In this document: one piece after another, positions 1-9,674 of the stretch
Layout of the letters: each line of letters opens with the position of its first letter
Numbering within the stretch: the first letter of the stretch is position 1
Source of the DNA: Bacteroidales bacterium
GTDB taxonomy: Bacteria; Bacteroidota; Bacteroidia; Bacteroidales; F082
Direction: 5' to 3'
Length of the DNA stretch: 64,000 nt
NCBI GenBank assembly: GCA_023229135.1
Contig: JALNZT010000009.1
Coordinates: 53,161-117,160 of the forward strand
Translations under genes and position numbers: made by a program
Notes under the pieces: generated by a model
The model's database searches: none
What the model was told of the DNA's origin: nothing
The model's input: the letters and a program-made list of their open reading frames with translations, nothing else

Positions 1-750
1 TCTTTACTATTAATATTATGGGCGTTATTTTTCGGAAAAATATCGCAGGGACAAATCAGATCAGATGATGAGTCGAAGCTTTTCAATCCGCTTACTGATG
101 ACATTACCAAGCGATTACCATCTCTGCGAGTGCTTATTGATTCCGCAGTAGCTAATGCACCCAGTGTACGTTACGAAGAGCTTAAAGCCGACTTTTATTA
201 TTACGAACAGAAATCTGAAGAGCGCTATTGGTTAGAGCATTTTAGCTTTAACCTCGATTGGAACTGGGGCAAATGGAACTTCAGAGACCGCGATGAGCTG
301 ACCCGAATCGACAGGTATTATTTAAGTGAATCGTTCAGAGATAATTTTGCAGTAGGTTTTTATATACGTTTTCCATTCGCAACACTTATTGACCGTAAAA
401 ACCGGATTAACAAACAGAAAAAATGGATTGAACTCTCGTTGGTTCAGCGCGAAATCAACAGAAAATATGTTCAGGGCGAAGTTATTGATGCCTATAATAT
501 GATGATACAATGGCAAAATTACATCCGTATCTATAACGACTACCAGAAGTTCACCCAAATACAGATGCATATGGCTCAAAATCAATTCTTAAATGGAGAG
601 ATTACAACAGCTGAATATACACGTCTGAAAGAAATTCAAACTAGGGGCGCTGTCGAATATCAGCAGGCTATTGCCGAGTTTAGTAAGAATTATCAACTGC
701 TTGAGATTCTTACTGATATTAATTTCAACCTAATTAATATACTAAGATAG
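1..750 (+). CDS. TolC-like outer-membrane export protein, 5' end cut off
   Basis: The reading frame is open from base 1 to the TAG at 748-750, so the true start lies outside the window and the GTG at 130 is not the start. The first residues (SLLLILWALFFGKISQGQ) look like the end of a signal peptide. The rest is charged and helical, with a stretch rich in Tyr, Gln and Glu (about residues 160-240) that resembles the coiled-coil helices of TolC-type outer-membrane efflux proteins, although it is shorter than a full TolC. It sits 6 bases before a Wzc-like gene, so a role as the outer-membrane exit of the exopolysaccharide machine is inferred. The family call rests on general resemblance and context. 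Confidence 0.55.
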   Translation, partial: SLLLILWALFFGKISQGQIRSDDESKLFNPLTDDITKRLPSLRVLIDSAVANAPSVRYEELKADFYYYEQKSEERYWLEHFSFNLDWNWGKWNFRDRDELTRIDRYYLSESFRDNFAVGFYIRFPFATLIDRKNRINKQKKWIELSLVQREINRKYVQGEVIDAYNMMIQWQNYIRIYNDYQKFTQIQMHMAQNQFLNGEITTAEYTRLKEIQTRGAVEYQQAIAEFSKNYQLLEILTDINFNLINILR

Positions 751-756
751 TTTAAC

Positions 757-3567
757 ATGGATATAGCACAATTTTTACGCGTTTTCAAGAAAAACCTCCT
801 GCTCCTGATAGCAATCCCACTGTTGCTTGCCTTAGTTGTATTCTATTTTACACGTAACCAAAGCAAGGTTTACGAATCTGAAGCAATCATATATACTGGT
901 ATTACAACAGGATACTCTATCGAATCAACTGCTCAAAGACCGACCGACTTCTTTAGCACCAGTGCGCAGTTTGATAATCTTATCAACATCATTAAGTCAC
1001 GCCAAACTATCGTGGAATCAGCTATTATGCTGCTGGCACAAAACCTTTCGCTTGAAGGCTTCAATGCCCAATACATCTCCAAAGAAAACTACAATAGGCT
1101 ACAGCAGATAGTGCCCAAAAAGGTGAAAGATATGGTAGTGAAATACGGTAAAGCCGGTATTGAACGTCAAAAAGAGGAGCAAATAAAGAACCTGGAGAAA
1201 GAAATTAGAAACCTGGAAAAAGAGATCAGCAAAAAGAAAACACGCGCCAATAATCAACTGAATGGGAATAACGAAACAGCTAGTGGTCGATCACTTCTGG
1301 GTATCGACAAAAGAAATACTGTTTCAGCTGAAAGTCCGACTAATCAGTCATCTACAAAAACCCATATTGTTCAGCCCAACGAAACTTTGCTTTCTATTTC
1401 ACAGAAATATGGTGTTAGTCTGAGTAAGCTGCGCGAGTTAAATAATTTTAACCAGGCAAGGCTTTCCGTTGGACAAGAAATAATTATTTCAGGCTCAGAA
1501 TGGGGAAATCAGGGCTACGGATACAACGAGAAAGTTGTCAATCTTTACGAGGAGGACGAGGTATTACAAGATATTGTAAGCTTGCCCGCCGAAAAAAATC
1601 CAGATGTAACAGCCGCTCAAAACAACTTTGATCTCATAAATCAAGCCTATAATGATATGGATGGTTTCATTACTATTGAAAAAGATCCAATTATTCCGCT
1701 TAGCGTGCTTGAAGATGATTTTTTCAAGACCATTCAAAATTTCACAAACTATTACAACTCAAGTGATACGAATTTTATTTATGAGTTACTTCACTATGAT
1801 CAACATCCACACTACAGCATAGCCAGCATTCAGCAGCTGCAAATATACCGAATCAATAATAGCGACCTTGTCCGCTTGATATACACCTCAGACGATCCGG
1901 GGATTTGCCAGCAAACGCTCAAGATTATCGCGCAAACCTTTGTCAAAAACTATAAAGCACTTAAAGAAAACCAGACAGACCTGGTTGTGGCTTATTTTAA
2001 GCGTCAGGTTGACTCAGCCGATCAACAGCTGCAAGCTGCTGAGGACAGACTGCTGAAATTCAACAAGAAGAACAACATCATCAACTACGCCGAGCAAACG
2101 AAATATATTGCGGCTCAAAAAGAAGACCTGGATTTATATTATCAAAATGAGCAAGTTAGAATGGCTCAGGCGTCGGCATCGCTGCGCGAGTTGGAAACAA
2201 AACTTACCCGCCGCGATAGCATCTACCTGAAAAGTGATATGATTAATCAGAAAAGGAAGCAGTTTGCTGATATTTCAGAGAAGATACTAATAAACGAAAT
2301 TGCTGAAGACTACAACCAATTGATTAGCGATGAAATTGGCCGACTGCGTAAAGAATCTGACAGGCTTCGTGACGAGATTAAACTCTATGTCGATCAATTG
2401 TATCTATACAGTCATTCTACCCAAGGCGTCCCCATCTCTTCACTTCTAGAGGAATGGCTAAAGAATGCCTTGATTTATGAAGAAGCAAAAGCTAGTTTGG
2501 TGGTGCTTTCACGTCGTAAGATGGATTTTGTAAGGACCTATCAACGTTTTGCTCCGCTTGGCGCTATGCTAAAGCGCATTGAACGCGAAATTACGGTGGC
2601 CGAACAGTCATACCATGAATTATTGCGTAGCCTCAACCTTGCCAAAATGAGGCAGCAAAACTTGAAAATGGCAACGAATATCCGTATTGTTGACCCACCA
2701 TACTTCCCGCTCAATGCAAGGGCTTCCAAAGCAAAATATCTTGTTGTGGCAGCTTTCCTAATCGGATTTTTTATGGTGGCATTTATCATCCTTATCCTGG
2801 AATACTTTGACGCCTCATTGCGAAATCCAGAAAGAGTGGCAGAAAATGTTAAGCTGAAACTGGCTGGTGCCTATCCTTATGTAGGTTCCAATATTCAGAT
2901 GAAAAATATGGTTAGAATCAGCAACAGGCTTATAGAAATGATTATCCAAAACCTGAAACTGCAACTAACCCACAATGCTGTATATCCTGCTCAAAAACCT
3001 TATTTTATACTCTTTTTTAGCACACAGGATAATACCGGAAAAACGTTTTTATCACATAAAATCGCCAATAAGCTGCGCACTTATGGCGAAAAGGTGATGA
3101 TACTGAATTACAGTAGTGACAACCAGCTAGCGACAGACGATGGAGATTTCAACATGGATTATCCTTATAGTATCAAGGATAGCTTTGTTAAGGCTTCGAG
3201 TCTGAAAGACCTTATTGACAGGAATATTCTACGTCGCGAGAACTATACTTACGACTATATTTTCCTTGAAATTCCATCCATCATATATAATGACTATCCA
3301 TTGGAATTGATGCATGACATTGATGCCTCTATTATGGTTCTTAAAGGAAACAATAAGTGGAATAAAGCTGATAAGAGCGCTTTGGAAATGCTCGAAAGTG
3401 TACTACGAGAGAAACCAATGGTGGTGCTTAATGAAGCCGAAGATTATGCGGTTGAAGAGCTTATTTCGGGTATAAAAGTGAAGAAAACTTCAGCTTTTCA
3501 GAAGAACTTTAAAAAAGTAATCGCTTTCCCATCACGAATCAGGGTAGTACCGGCCGAAGAAAATTAA
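757..3567 (+). CDS. Wzc/Wzz-like polysaccharide co-polymerase with LysM domain
   Basis: The protein has 936 residues. It has an N-terminal membrane helix (about 14-33), a long periplasmic coiled-coil section, a second helix near residues 655-680, and a cytoplasmic ATPase-like end. This is the layout of Wzz/Wzc chain-length proteins. Unusually, a LysM peptidoglycan-binding domain (about residues 203-246, beginning THIVQPNETLLSISQKYGVS) is inserted in the periplasmic part. The Walker A loop is degenerate: STQDNTGKT keeps GKT but lacks the leading Gly. A Walker B-like segment YIFLEIPS is present. There is no Tyr-rich tail, so autokinase activity of the BY-kinase type is doubtful. It probably sets chain length and links the inner-membrane polymerase to the exporter encoded just upstream. 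Confidence 0.8.
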   Translation: MDIAQFLRVFKKNLLLLIAIPLLLALVVFYFTRNQSKVYESEAIIYTGITTGYSIESTAQRPTDFFSTSAQFDNLINIIKSRQTIVESAIMLLAQNLSLEGFNAQYISKENYNRLQQIVPKKVKDMVVKYGKAGIERQKEEQIKNLEKEIRNLEKEISKKKTRANNQLNGNNETASGRSLLGIDKRNTVSAESPTNQSSTKTHIVQPNETLLSISQKYGVSLSKLRELNNFNQARLSVGQEIIISGSEWGNQGYGYNEKVVNLYEEDEVLQDIVSLPAEKNPDVTAAQNNFDLINQAYNDMDGFITIEKDPIIPLSVLEDDFFKTIQNFTNYYNSSDTNFIYELLHYDQHPHYSIASIQQLQIYRINNSDLVRLIYTSDDPGICQQTLKIIAQTFVKNYKALKENQTDLVVAYFKRQVDSADQQLQAAEDRLLKFNKKNNIINYAEQTKYIAAQKEDLDLYYQNEQVRMAQASASLRELETKLTRRDSIYLKSDMINQKRKQFADISEKILINEIAEDYNQLISDEIGRLRKESDRLRDEIKLYVDQLYLYSHSTQGVPISSLLEEWLKNALIYEEAKASLVVLSRRKMDFVRTYQRFAPLGAMLKRIEREITVAEQSYHELLRSLNLAKMRQQNLKMATNIRIVDPPYFPLNARASKAKYLVVAAFLIGFFMVAFIILILEYFDASLRNPERVAENVKLKLAGAYPYVGSNIQMKNMVRISNRLIEMIIQNLKLQLTHNAVYPAQKPYFILFFSTQDNTGKTFLSHKIANKLRTYGEKVMILNYSSDNQLATDDGDFNMDYPYSIKDSFVKASSLKDLIDRNILRRENYTYDYIFLEIPSIIYNDYPLELMHDIDASIMVLKGNNKWNKADKSALEMLESVLREKPMVVLNEAEDYAVEELISGIKVKKTSAFQKNFKKVIAFPSRIRVVPAEEN

Positions 3568-3576
3568 TGCACAATA

Positions 3577-5001
3577 ATGAGTTCTATAAGGCAAATAGTC
3601 ACCAGCAATAACTTCTTGTCGCTGGCCAACAATGGTCTTGTTGCCGTGTTTGCCTTTCTTAGTTTTGTGATGCTTGTGCGGATGGTTCCACAAGAATCTT
3701 TTGGAGAATGGGTGCTGTTTATTACTGCTTCGAACTTCATTGACATGCTCAGATTTGGCATCACACGAACAGCATTAGTGCGTTTTTTGTCAGGAGCTGA
3801 TGAGCAATATGAGAAAGGTCTGATGGGAGCTAATAACCTGATAAACCTTATTACCACTACCCTACTCGCCTTGCTGATTATTCTTATATACAGCCTTTCA
3901 GGTTCCGCGCTAAAAAATTCGGGTTTTGATATGTTTTTTATGTGGTACCCACTTTTAAGCTTTCTCACATTGCCATTTAACAACGCTCAATCCATTCTTC
4001 AAGCCAAATTGAAATTCGATAAAATGCTTTGGCTCAGACTGATTAACGTTGGAGGATTTATGCTTTTTTTGATGGCAAATATTTTTCTGAACTACGGTAT
4101 TGAAATTATTTTAATGGCCTACCTGATCACCAATTTTATAAGTTCAATTGTTGCCAGTCTTTTCAATTGGGATGGAATTAGATACCTATTTAAAGCTTCA
4201 AAAAAAACTATTTATACCATACTTGATTTCGGGAAATATACCACAGGGACACTGATTGGAAGTAACTTACTGAAAAGCTCAGACACTTTTATTATTGGTC
4301 TTAGTCCATTTTTAGGTACACTTGGTGTGGCTTTGTACAGCATCCCTTTAAAACTGACCGAAATAATTGAAATACCACTCAGAAGCTTCGCCGCAACGGC
4401 TTTCCCTGAACTTTCCAAAGCCAGTATCGAGAATAATAAAGAGAAAGTAAGAAGTGTCTTCTATGCCAATGCAGGAGGAATGACCTACCTGATGATACCT
4501 TTAATGGCTTTCAGCTTTATTTTTGCCAAAGAAATTGTCTTTATTTTAGGAGGTAGTGATTACCTTATTACTGCAAATATTTTCAAGATATTTTGCGTTT
4601 ACGGTCTTTTGCTGCCTATCGACAGATTTATTGGAGTGGCACTTGACAGCGTAAACAGACCAAAAGATAATTTTATTAAAGTTATCTATATGGCTTCCGC
4701 TAATATTGTTGGTGACTTGTTTGTGGTTTTTGGGATAGCCTCACTGTTTTTAGGATTTTCGTTTGGTGTACTGCTTCTCAACGGATTGTCACCTTCTACT
4801 GCTTATAATTTGGCGCATGGATTTTCATTAATTAAAACCCTTGAATGGGTTGCTATTATTACAATTATGTTTACTGTAATTGGTATTTTGGTGGGGTTTT
4901 ATTACCTCAACAAAGTGCTAAGTATCAGATTCAGGGATATCTTTATCGTTGGCTATAGCAAAGGTTTGCTAAGTATAAAAGCACTTTTACATTCAAAATA
5001 A
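3577..5001 (+). CDS. Wzx-type polysaccharide flippase
   Basis: This 474-residue protein is almost entirely hydrophobic, with about 12-14 membrane segments, which fits the MATE/MOP polysaccharide flippases that move lipid-linked repeat units across the inner membrane. The early segment LVRMVPQESFGEWVLF matches the conserved start of this family (a Phe-Gly-x-W/Y motif after helix 1). It starts 9 bases after the Wzc-like gene and is followed 29 bases later by the polymerase, so the Wzc-Wzx-Wzy set is contiguous. A related O-antigen transporter role is equivalent in practice. Confidence 0.85.
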   Translation: MSSIRQIVTSNNFLSLANNGLVAVFAFLSFVMLVRMVPQESFGEWVLFITASNFIDMLRFGITRTALVRFLSGADEQYEKGLMGANNLINLITTTLLALLIILIYSLSGSALKNSGFDMFFMWYPLLSFLTLPFNNAQSILQAKLKFDKMLWLRLINVGGFMLFLMANIFLNYGIEIILMAYLITNFISSIVASLFNWDGIRYLFKASKKTIYTILDFGKYTTGTLIGSNLLKSSDTFIIGLSPFLGTLGVALYSIPLKLTEIIEIPLRSFAATAFPELSKASIENNKEKVRSVFYANAGGMTYLMIPLMAFSFIFAKEIVFILGGSDYLITANIFKIFCVYGLLLPIDRFIGVALDSVNRPKDNFIKVIYMASANIVGDLFVVFGIASLFLGFSFGVLLLNGLSPSTAYNLAHGFSLIKTLEWVAIITIMFTVIGILVGFYYLNKVLSIRFRDIFIVGYSKGLLSIKALLHSK

Positions 5002-5030
5002 TTTAAAATAGTGTACTTTTAAGGTCTAAT

Positions 5031-6524
5031 ATGTTTTCATTTTTAAAAGATAAAATAGGTTCCGATAAATTGCATCATCCACTGGTGATTGCCTCGCTGA
5101 TCATTATTACCATCGGATTGGGGATAGTTATCGCCCGCGGTGGAATAATGATTGCGCTTGCCTTACTTATTCTTTTTCCTGTTATTGTTTATTTAAACAG
5201 ATTTTTAAATTACCCAACAGTTGGAATTTTTACGATAATTGTATTTGGATTTATTGCTATCGGACTCACACGCTATATCCGCAATATTCCGCTAGGGCTT
5301 TCTGTTGACGGATTTTTAGTCATTACCTATGTGGCTGTGTTTTTCCGACATTTTAATGAAGGAATAAAGTGGTCACAGCTCAACCGCGATTTGGTTTATC
5401 TCAGTATTATTTGGTTTGCCTTTTCTGTTCTACAGCTTGCTAATCCAGAAGCCCTTAGCAGAACAGCCTGGTTCTATGCCATGCGTGGTATTTCGTTGTA
5501 TATGTTACTGCTAATACCATTAGCACTGCTGCTTTTCAAACGGTTAAAATACCTGCATGCCTTCCTGTATATATGGGGGATATTTTCTATTCTTGGCACA
5601 CTTAAAGGCTTGCAACAGCTTTATTTTGGCCCTGATGCCGCCGAGCAATTCTGGTTAGATACAGTTGGAGCGGTAACGCATATACTTTTTGGTGAACTAC
5701 GTGTTTTCTCGTTTTTTAGTGATGCTGGTCAGTTTGGTGCTGCGCAAGGAGCTGCTGGAGTAGTAGGTCTTTTGGTTGCCCTGAATATTAAAGGCAGAGC
5801 CAATAAAGTTTTTTTCATCATCATGGGTGTGATGGGTCTGTGGGGCATGATGATTTCAGGAACTCGCGGTGCCATTATTGTCCCAATGGTTGGAGGAATA
5901 ACCTACATCCTTCACCGTAAAAATTTTAGAACCATCCTTGTCGGCAGTTTAATTCTTTCAGTGGTTTATGCATTTTTTGCCTACACTTATATTGGAAATG
6001 GTAACGCTCAGATTCGACGTATGCGCACAGCTTTTCGCCCAGAGGAGGATGAATCTTACTTGGTAAGGCTTGAAAACAGGGAACTTATTGCTTCATATCT
6101 TACCTCAAGGCCCTTTGGTGGAGGTATAGGAAGTGCTGGCGACTGGGGTAAACGTTTTTCGCCGCAGGGCTTTTTAGCTCAGATCGCAACAGACAGCTGG
6201 TATGTACAAATTTGGGCCGAGCAGGGTATTGTTGGACTTGTATTACACTTGTTTATCCTTGCTTACATCTTTTTAAAAGGATCCTACTTAATAATGTTTA
6301 GAATGAAAGAACCCGAGCTGCGTGGAATAATGAGTGCCCTCATGGCAGGTTTTACTGGAATCATGGGGGCGAGTTACGGAAATGGTGTTTTAGGCCAGAT
6401 GCCAACAGGTATTCTGATCTATATCAGCTGGGCCTTCATTTTTATGAGCCAACAACTTGAACGCGAATATACACATCTGCTCAGTATTGGGAAATCGCCC
6501 TGGTCCTATAAGAATTATAGCTGA
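5031..6524 (+). CDS. Wzy-type O-antigen/exopolysaccharide polymerase
   Basis: The protein has 497 residues and many predicted membrane helices, with one long periplasmic loop between roughly residues 320 and 390 containing RLENRELIASYL and RPFGGGIGSAGDWG. GTRGA follows a transmembrane helix near residue 282. These are typical of the O-antigen ligase/polymerase (Wzy/WaaL) superfamily, which joins repeat units at the periplasmic face. Position directly after the flippase favours polymerase over ligase, but sequence alone does not separate the two. A near-match to a -7 element, TACTTTTA, lies about 20 bases before the ATG. Confidence 0.8.
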   Translation: MFSFLKDKIGSDKLHHPLVIASLIIITIGLGIVIARGGIMIALALLILFPVIVYLNRFLNYPTVGIFTIIVFGFIAIGLTRYIRNIPLGLSVDGFLVITYVAVFFRHFNEGIKWSQLNRDLVYLSIIWFAFSVLQLANPEALSRTAWFYAMRGISLYMLLLIPLALLLFKRLKYLHAFLYIWGIFSILGTLKGLQQLYFGPDAAEQFWLDTVGAVTHILFGELRVFSFFSDAGQFGAAQGAAGVVGLLVALNIKGRANKVFFIIMGVMGLWGMMISGTRGAIIVPMVGGITYILHRKNFRTILVGSLILSVVYAFFAYTYIGNGNAQIRRMRTAFRPEEDESYLVRLENRELIASYLTSRPFGGGIGSAGDWGKRFSPQGFLAQIATDSWYVQIWAEQGIVGLVLHLFILAYIFLKGSYLIMFRMKEPELRGIMSALMAGFTGIMGASYGNGVLGQMPTGILIYISWAFIFMSQQLEREYTHLLSIGKSPWSYKNYS

Positions 6525-6528
6525 AAAG

Positions 6529-6559
6529 TTTGACATTTCAAGCATTTTTGGTATTTTCG
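6529..6559 (+). promoter_or_regulatory. Possible Bacteroidota promoter inside the polysaccharide operon
   Basis: TTTG at 6529-6532 and TATTTTCG at 6552-6559 are separated by exactly 19 bases. This fits the Bacteroidota -33/-7 pattern TTTG-N19-TAnnTTTG with one mismatch in the -7 box. It lies in the only sizeable gap (57 bases) of the early operon and would start transcription about 15 bases before the glycosyltransferase gene at 6582. Inferred only. Confidence 0.35.
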
Positions 6560-6581
6560 GTCTTTATTTGAAATCGCTTAT

Positions 6582-7514
6582 ATGGATAAAACCACCATCA
6601 AGACGCTGAACCTGCCTCTTGTTTCTATCATAACTGTAAACTACAATCAATCTGGTGTTACACTGGAATTTTTGGCCTCAATGCAAGCCTGTACCTACCC
6701 CAATTACGAAATTTTTGTGGTTGACAATGCTTCTCCAAAAGACAATCCCGACATTATAAAGAAAAATTTTCCAGCCGTACATCTTATAAAAACTGCTGTA
6801 AACTTAGGGTTTGCGGGAGGTAACAATGTAGCGGTAGATCAAGCCAAAGGAAAATATTTGCTCTTTATCAACAATGATACTGAGGTTGAGCCGGGATTTT
6901 TGGAACCATTGGTAGAGCTTCTGGAAAACAATCCAGACATTGGAATGGTAAGTCCAAAAATTCACTACTTCCATACGCCAAACACCTTTCAATATGCCGG
7001 ATTTTCACCCATCCATCCAATAACTATCAGGAACTACGCCCTTGGCTTTGGTGAGAAAGATACCGGTCAATACAATCATACCATCCAAACGGGATCCATT
7101 TTTGGCGCAGCGATGTTGGTCCCAATGAAAGTTATCAAAGAAGTTGGTAAAATGTCTGAGATATTTTTTCTTTATTACGAAGAGCACGACTGGGCTGCTC
7201 GCATTGAAAAAGCCGGATATAAAGTATTTTTTGACGGCAGATCCTTGGTGAAACATAAGGAATCAATTTCGACTATAAAAGACAGTCCTTTTCAGATATA
7301 TTATATCAACAGGGGGCGGATATTATTTGCCCGAAGAAACAATAAAGGTTTTGTTAAACTACTGAGCATGTTATTTTTATACGGTATTAGCTTACCAAAA
7401 ATTTCATTTAAGTATCTATTAAAAGGCCGTTCTGATCTTGCTGCCGCCACACTCAAATCGGCCTGGTGGAACATGACTAATCCTTCAGAAATAAATAAAC
7501 AAACAAATGAATAG
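6582..7514 (+). CDS. GT2 glycosyltransferase (rhamnosyltransferase-like), pair 1 soluble member
   Basis: This 310-residue GT-A fold enzyme begins VSIITVNYNQ and continues with VDNASPKDNPD and INNDTEVEPGFLEPL, where NDTE takes the metal-binding DxD position. EEHDWAARIEKAGYKVFF is the acceptor-side motif. These are hallmarks of GT2 rhamnosyl/galactofuranosyl-transferase-like proteins, which add a sugar to the lipid-linked repeat unit in the cytoplasm. Its last 8 bases overlap the next gene, so translation is probably coupled. It is clearly paralogous to the gene at 8754: both share start, DxD and acceptor motifs. The donor sugar cannot be told. Confidence 0.85.
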   Translation: MDKTTIKTLNLPLVSIITVNYNQSGVTLEFLASMQACTYPNYEIFVVDNASPKDNPDIIKKNFPAVHLIKTAVNLGFAGGNNVAVDQAKGKYLLFINNDTEVEPGFLEPLVELLENNPDIGMVSPKIHYFHTPNTFQYAGFSPIHPITIRNYALGFGEKDTGQYNHTIQTGSIFGAAMLVPMKVIKEVGKMSEIFFLYYEEHDWAARIEKAGYKVFFDGRSLVKHKESISTIKDSPFQIYYINRGRILFARRNNKGFVKLLSMLFLYGISLPKISFKYLLKGRSDLAAATLKSAWWNMTNPSEINKQTNE

Positions 7515-8745
7515 TAGCCTTAGTCTTGTGTTGAGCATCATTGAAATACTTGCATTTAGCTATTTGGCTTTTGCTGTGATTTATATTTCAGTATTTGGTT
7601 TTGCATCGCTTTTCAAGCAAAAAACCAAAGCACCACTGACAGACAAAATGAGAAAGTTTGCCGTTATGATTCCCGGCTACAAAGAAGATTTGGTGATTGT
7701 GGACGTAGCGAGAGATGCTCTCGAACAGGATTATCCACCTGATTTATATGAAGTTATCGTGATTGCCGACTCCTTTAAGCCCGAAACACTGGCCGAGCTT
7801 CGCAAGCTCCCTATTCGCGTAGAAGTTGTTGTTTTTGATGTGAGCAAAAAATCAAAAGCACTCAATAAGTGCATGGAAGCTATTGGCAATGATTATGATG
7901 TTGCCATGATTTTAGATGCAGATAACCTGATGGAACACGATGTGCTCCGAAAAATCAATAACGCATTCAACTGCGGATTCTTAGCCGTTCAGGGCCATAG
8001 AATGGCTAAAAACACCAACACCAGTTTTGCTATTTTAGATGCGATAAGCGAGGAAATCAACAACACAATTTTCAGGAAAGGCCACCGTGTTTTAGGCCTT
8101 TCATCGGCATTGATTGGATCAGGGATGGCTATTGATTACACGATTTACAAGTCAATGATGGCAGAAATTGACTCAGTAGGTGAAGATAAAGAACTGGAAA
8201 TGCGCCTCCTAAAAAATGGTTATACCATTGAATATCTGGAGGATGCACATGTCTATGACGAAAAAACTTCCAAATCAGATGTGTTTGTAAACCAACGACG
8301 CAGGTGGATAGCCGCTCAGCTGCTACATTTTCAGGCCTACTTTTTCCCGGGTTTATGGAATTTATTAAAAACCGGGAATTTTGACTTTTTTGATAAAGTG
8401 CTGCAAATGATTCAACCTCCACGCATACTGTTGAGCGGTGTACTGTTTCTGCTCACACTAAGCTCAGGAATTGTTTACTTTTTTAAGCTAACAGTTATCA
8501 GCCAGTGGTTTAGTCTCGGTTTTTATTACTGGCTCAGCATATTTTTGCTAACGGCCCTCACGCTTATGATCGCTGTGCCACGCCATTTTTACAACAGAAA
8601 AACGTTTAAGGCTTTACTATCACTCCCGTTAGGATTTTTTCTGATGATTTTAAGTTTCCTAAAAATCCGTGGGGCAGGCAGTCGATTTATACACACCACA
8701 CACACACACACCGAAAATATCAAAAAGAAATCATCAAGTAAGTAA
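7507..8745 (+). CDS. Membrane GT2 glycosyltransferase, pair 1 membrane member
   Basis: The protein has 412 residues. An N-terminal helix (about 10-33) is followed by a GT2 domain with FAVMIPGYKED, LDADNLMEHD (DAD metal site), VGEDKELE (the ED catalytic-base motif) and QRRRW, the acceptor motif of processive cellulose/hyaluronan-synthase-like enzymes. Two or three more helices close the protein. It is therefore an inner-membrane beta-glycosyltransferase. It overlaps the preceding GT2 by 8 bases and is paralogous to the gene at 9671. The 3' end contains a CA-dinucleotide run (8691-8711) encoding THTHT, a possible slippage site that lies close to the stop. Confidence 0.85.
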   Translation: MNSSLSLVLSIIEILAFSYLAFAVIYISVFGFASLFKQKTKAPLTDKMRKFAVMIPGYKEDLVIVDVARDALEQDYPPDLYEVIVIADSFKPETLAELRKLPIRVEVVVFDVSKKSKALNKCMEAIGNDYDVAMILDADNLMEHDVLRKINNAFNCGFLAVQGHRMAKNTNTSFAILDAISEEINNTIFRKGHRVLGLSSALIGSGMAIDYTIYKSMMAEIDSVGEDKELEMRLLKNGYTIEYLEDAHVYDEKTSKSDVFVNQRRRWIAAQLLHFQAYFFPGLWNLLKTGNFDFFDKVLQMIQPPRILLSGVLFLLTLSSGIVYFFKLTVISQWFSLGFYYWLSIFLLTALTLMIAVPRHFYNRKTFKALLSLPLGFFLMILSFLKIRGAGSRFIHTTHTHTENIKKKSSSK

Positions 8746-8753
8746 GTGATACA

Positions 8754-9674
8754 ATGGCAGCAGACTTTCCATTAGTTTCCATCATAACAGTGAATTACAA
8801 CCAGGCGACGGTAACTTGTGCCTTGCTTGAATCGCTTAACAAAATCACTTACCCCAATATTGAAGTCATCGTTATCGACAACGCCTCGCCCAACGATGAT
8901 CCTTCGGTGATAAAAGCAAAATACCCTAATGTAATTTTTATACAAAACCCTATAAATTATGGTTTTGCAGCTGGAAATAATTTCGGGCTAATGCGGGCCA
9001 GGGGCGAGTATGTACTCCTGCTTAATAATGATATTGAAGTGGATCCTGACTTTTTGGAACCTCTGGTAAAAAAGCTACAGAATAATCCAAAAATAGGTGC
9101 AGTAAGTCCTAAAATTAAGTTTTATTATCAACCGGATACCCTACAATACGCGGGCTACACGCCATTTAATGTGGTAACAATGCGCAATGCAGCAATTGGT
9201 TATTGGCAAAAAGATATTGGCCAGTTCAACACCGACCGCGAAACGGCGTATGCACACGGAGCAGCCATGTTGGTGCCGATGAGAGTGGTAAAAGAAGTCG
9301 GTTTGATGTCCTATATTTTCTTTCTTTACTACGAAGAAGCCGATTGGTGTGCCCGCATAAAAACGGCAGGATATCAAATCTGGTTTGTTCACAACAGCCA
9401 GGTTTTACACAAAGAATCGGTTAGCACAGGAAGATTGAGCGCCTTAAAAATATACTATCAAAACAGAAACAGAATCGTTTTTCTGCGCCGAAATGTGTTT
9501 GGTAAAAATTTTATTGTGGGCTTGCTGTATCAGCTTATTATTGCTATTCCAAAAAACGCTTTTGGTTATTTGCTGAAAGGAAAAATAAAACTGTTTTTGG
9601 CTTATTATAAAGCGATTGGATGGAATATCACACATCTTTTTGATCCTGAAATTCATGAAAATCCCATGCTATGA
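8754..9674 (+). CDS. GT2 glycosyltransferase, pair 2 soluble member
   Basis: The protein has 306 residues and the same plan as the gene at 6582: VSIITVNYNQATVT, IDNASPNDDPSV, LNNDIEVDPDFLEPL (NDIE in the DxD position) and EEADWCARIKTAGYQIWF. It is a soluble GT2 enzyme predicted to extend the repeat unit. It overlaps the next gene by 4 bases (ATGA), a classic coupled stop/start. Together with 9671 it forms the second copy of a soluble-plus-membrane GT2 pair, which suggests duplication of a two-gene unit followed by divergence. Confidence 0.85.
   Translation: MAADFPLVSIITVNYNQATVTCALLESLNKITYPNIEVIVIDNASPNDDPSVIKAKYPNVIFIQNPINYGFAAGNNFGLMRARGEYVLLLNNDIEVDPDFLEPLVKKLQNNPKIGAVSPKIKFYYQPDTLQYAGYTPFNVVTMRNAAIGYWQKDIGQFNTDRETAYAHGAAMLVPMRVVKEVGLMSYIFFLYYEEADWCARIKTAGYQIWFVHNSQVLHKESVSTGRLSALKIYYQNRNRIVFLRRNVFGKNFIVGLLYQLIIAIPKNAFGYLLKGKIKLFLAYYKAIGWNITHLFDPEIHENPML

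Noticed and set aside
8691..8711. CA-dinucleotide run as a phase-variation switch
   Set aside because: It is short, interrupted and near the stop codon, and the paralogue has a similar His/Thr-rich end, so a switching role is not supported.
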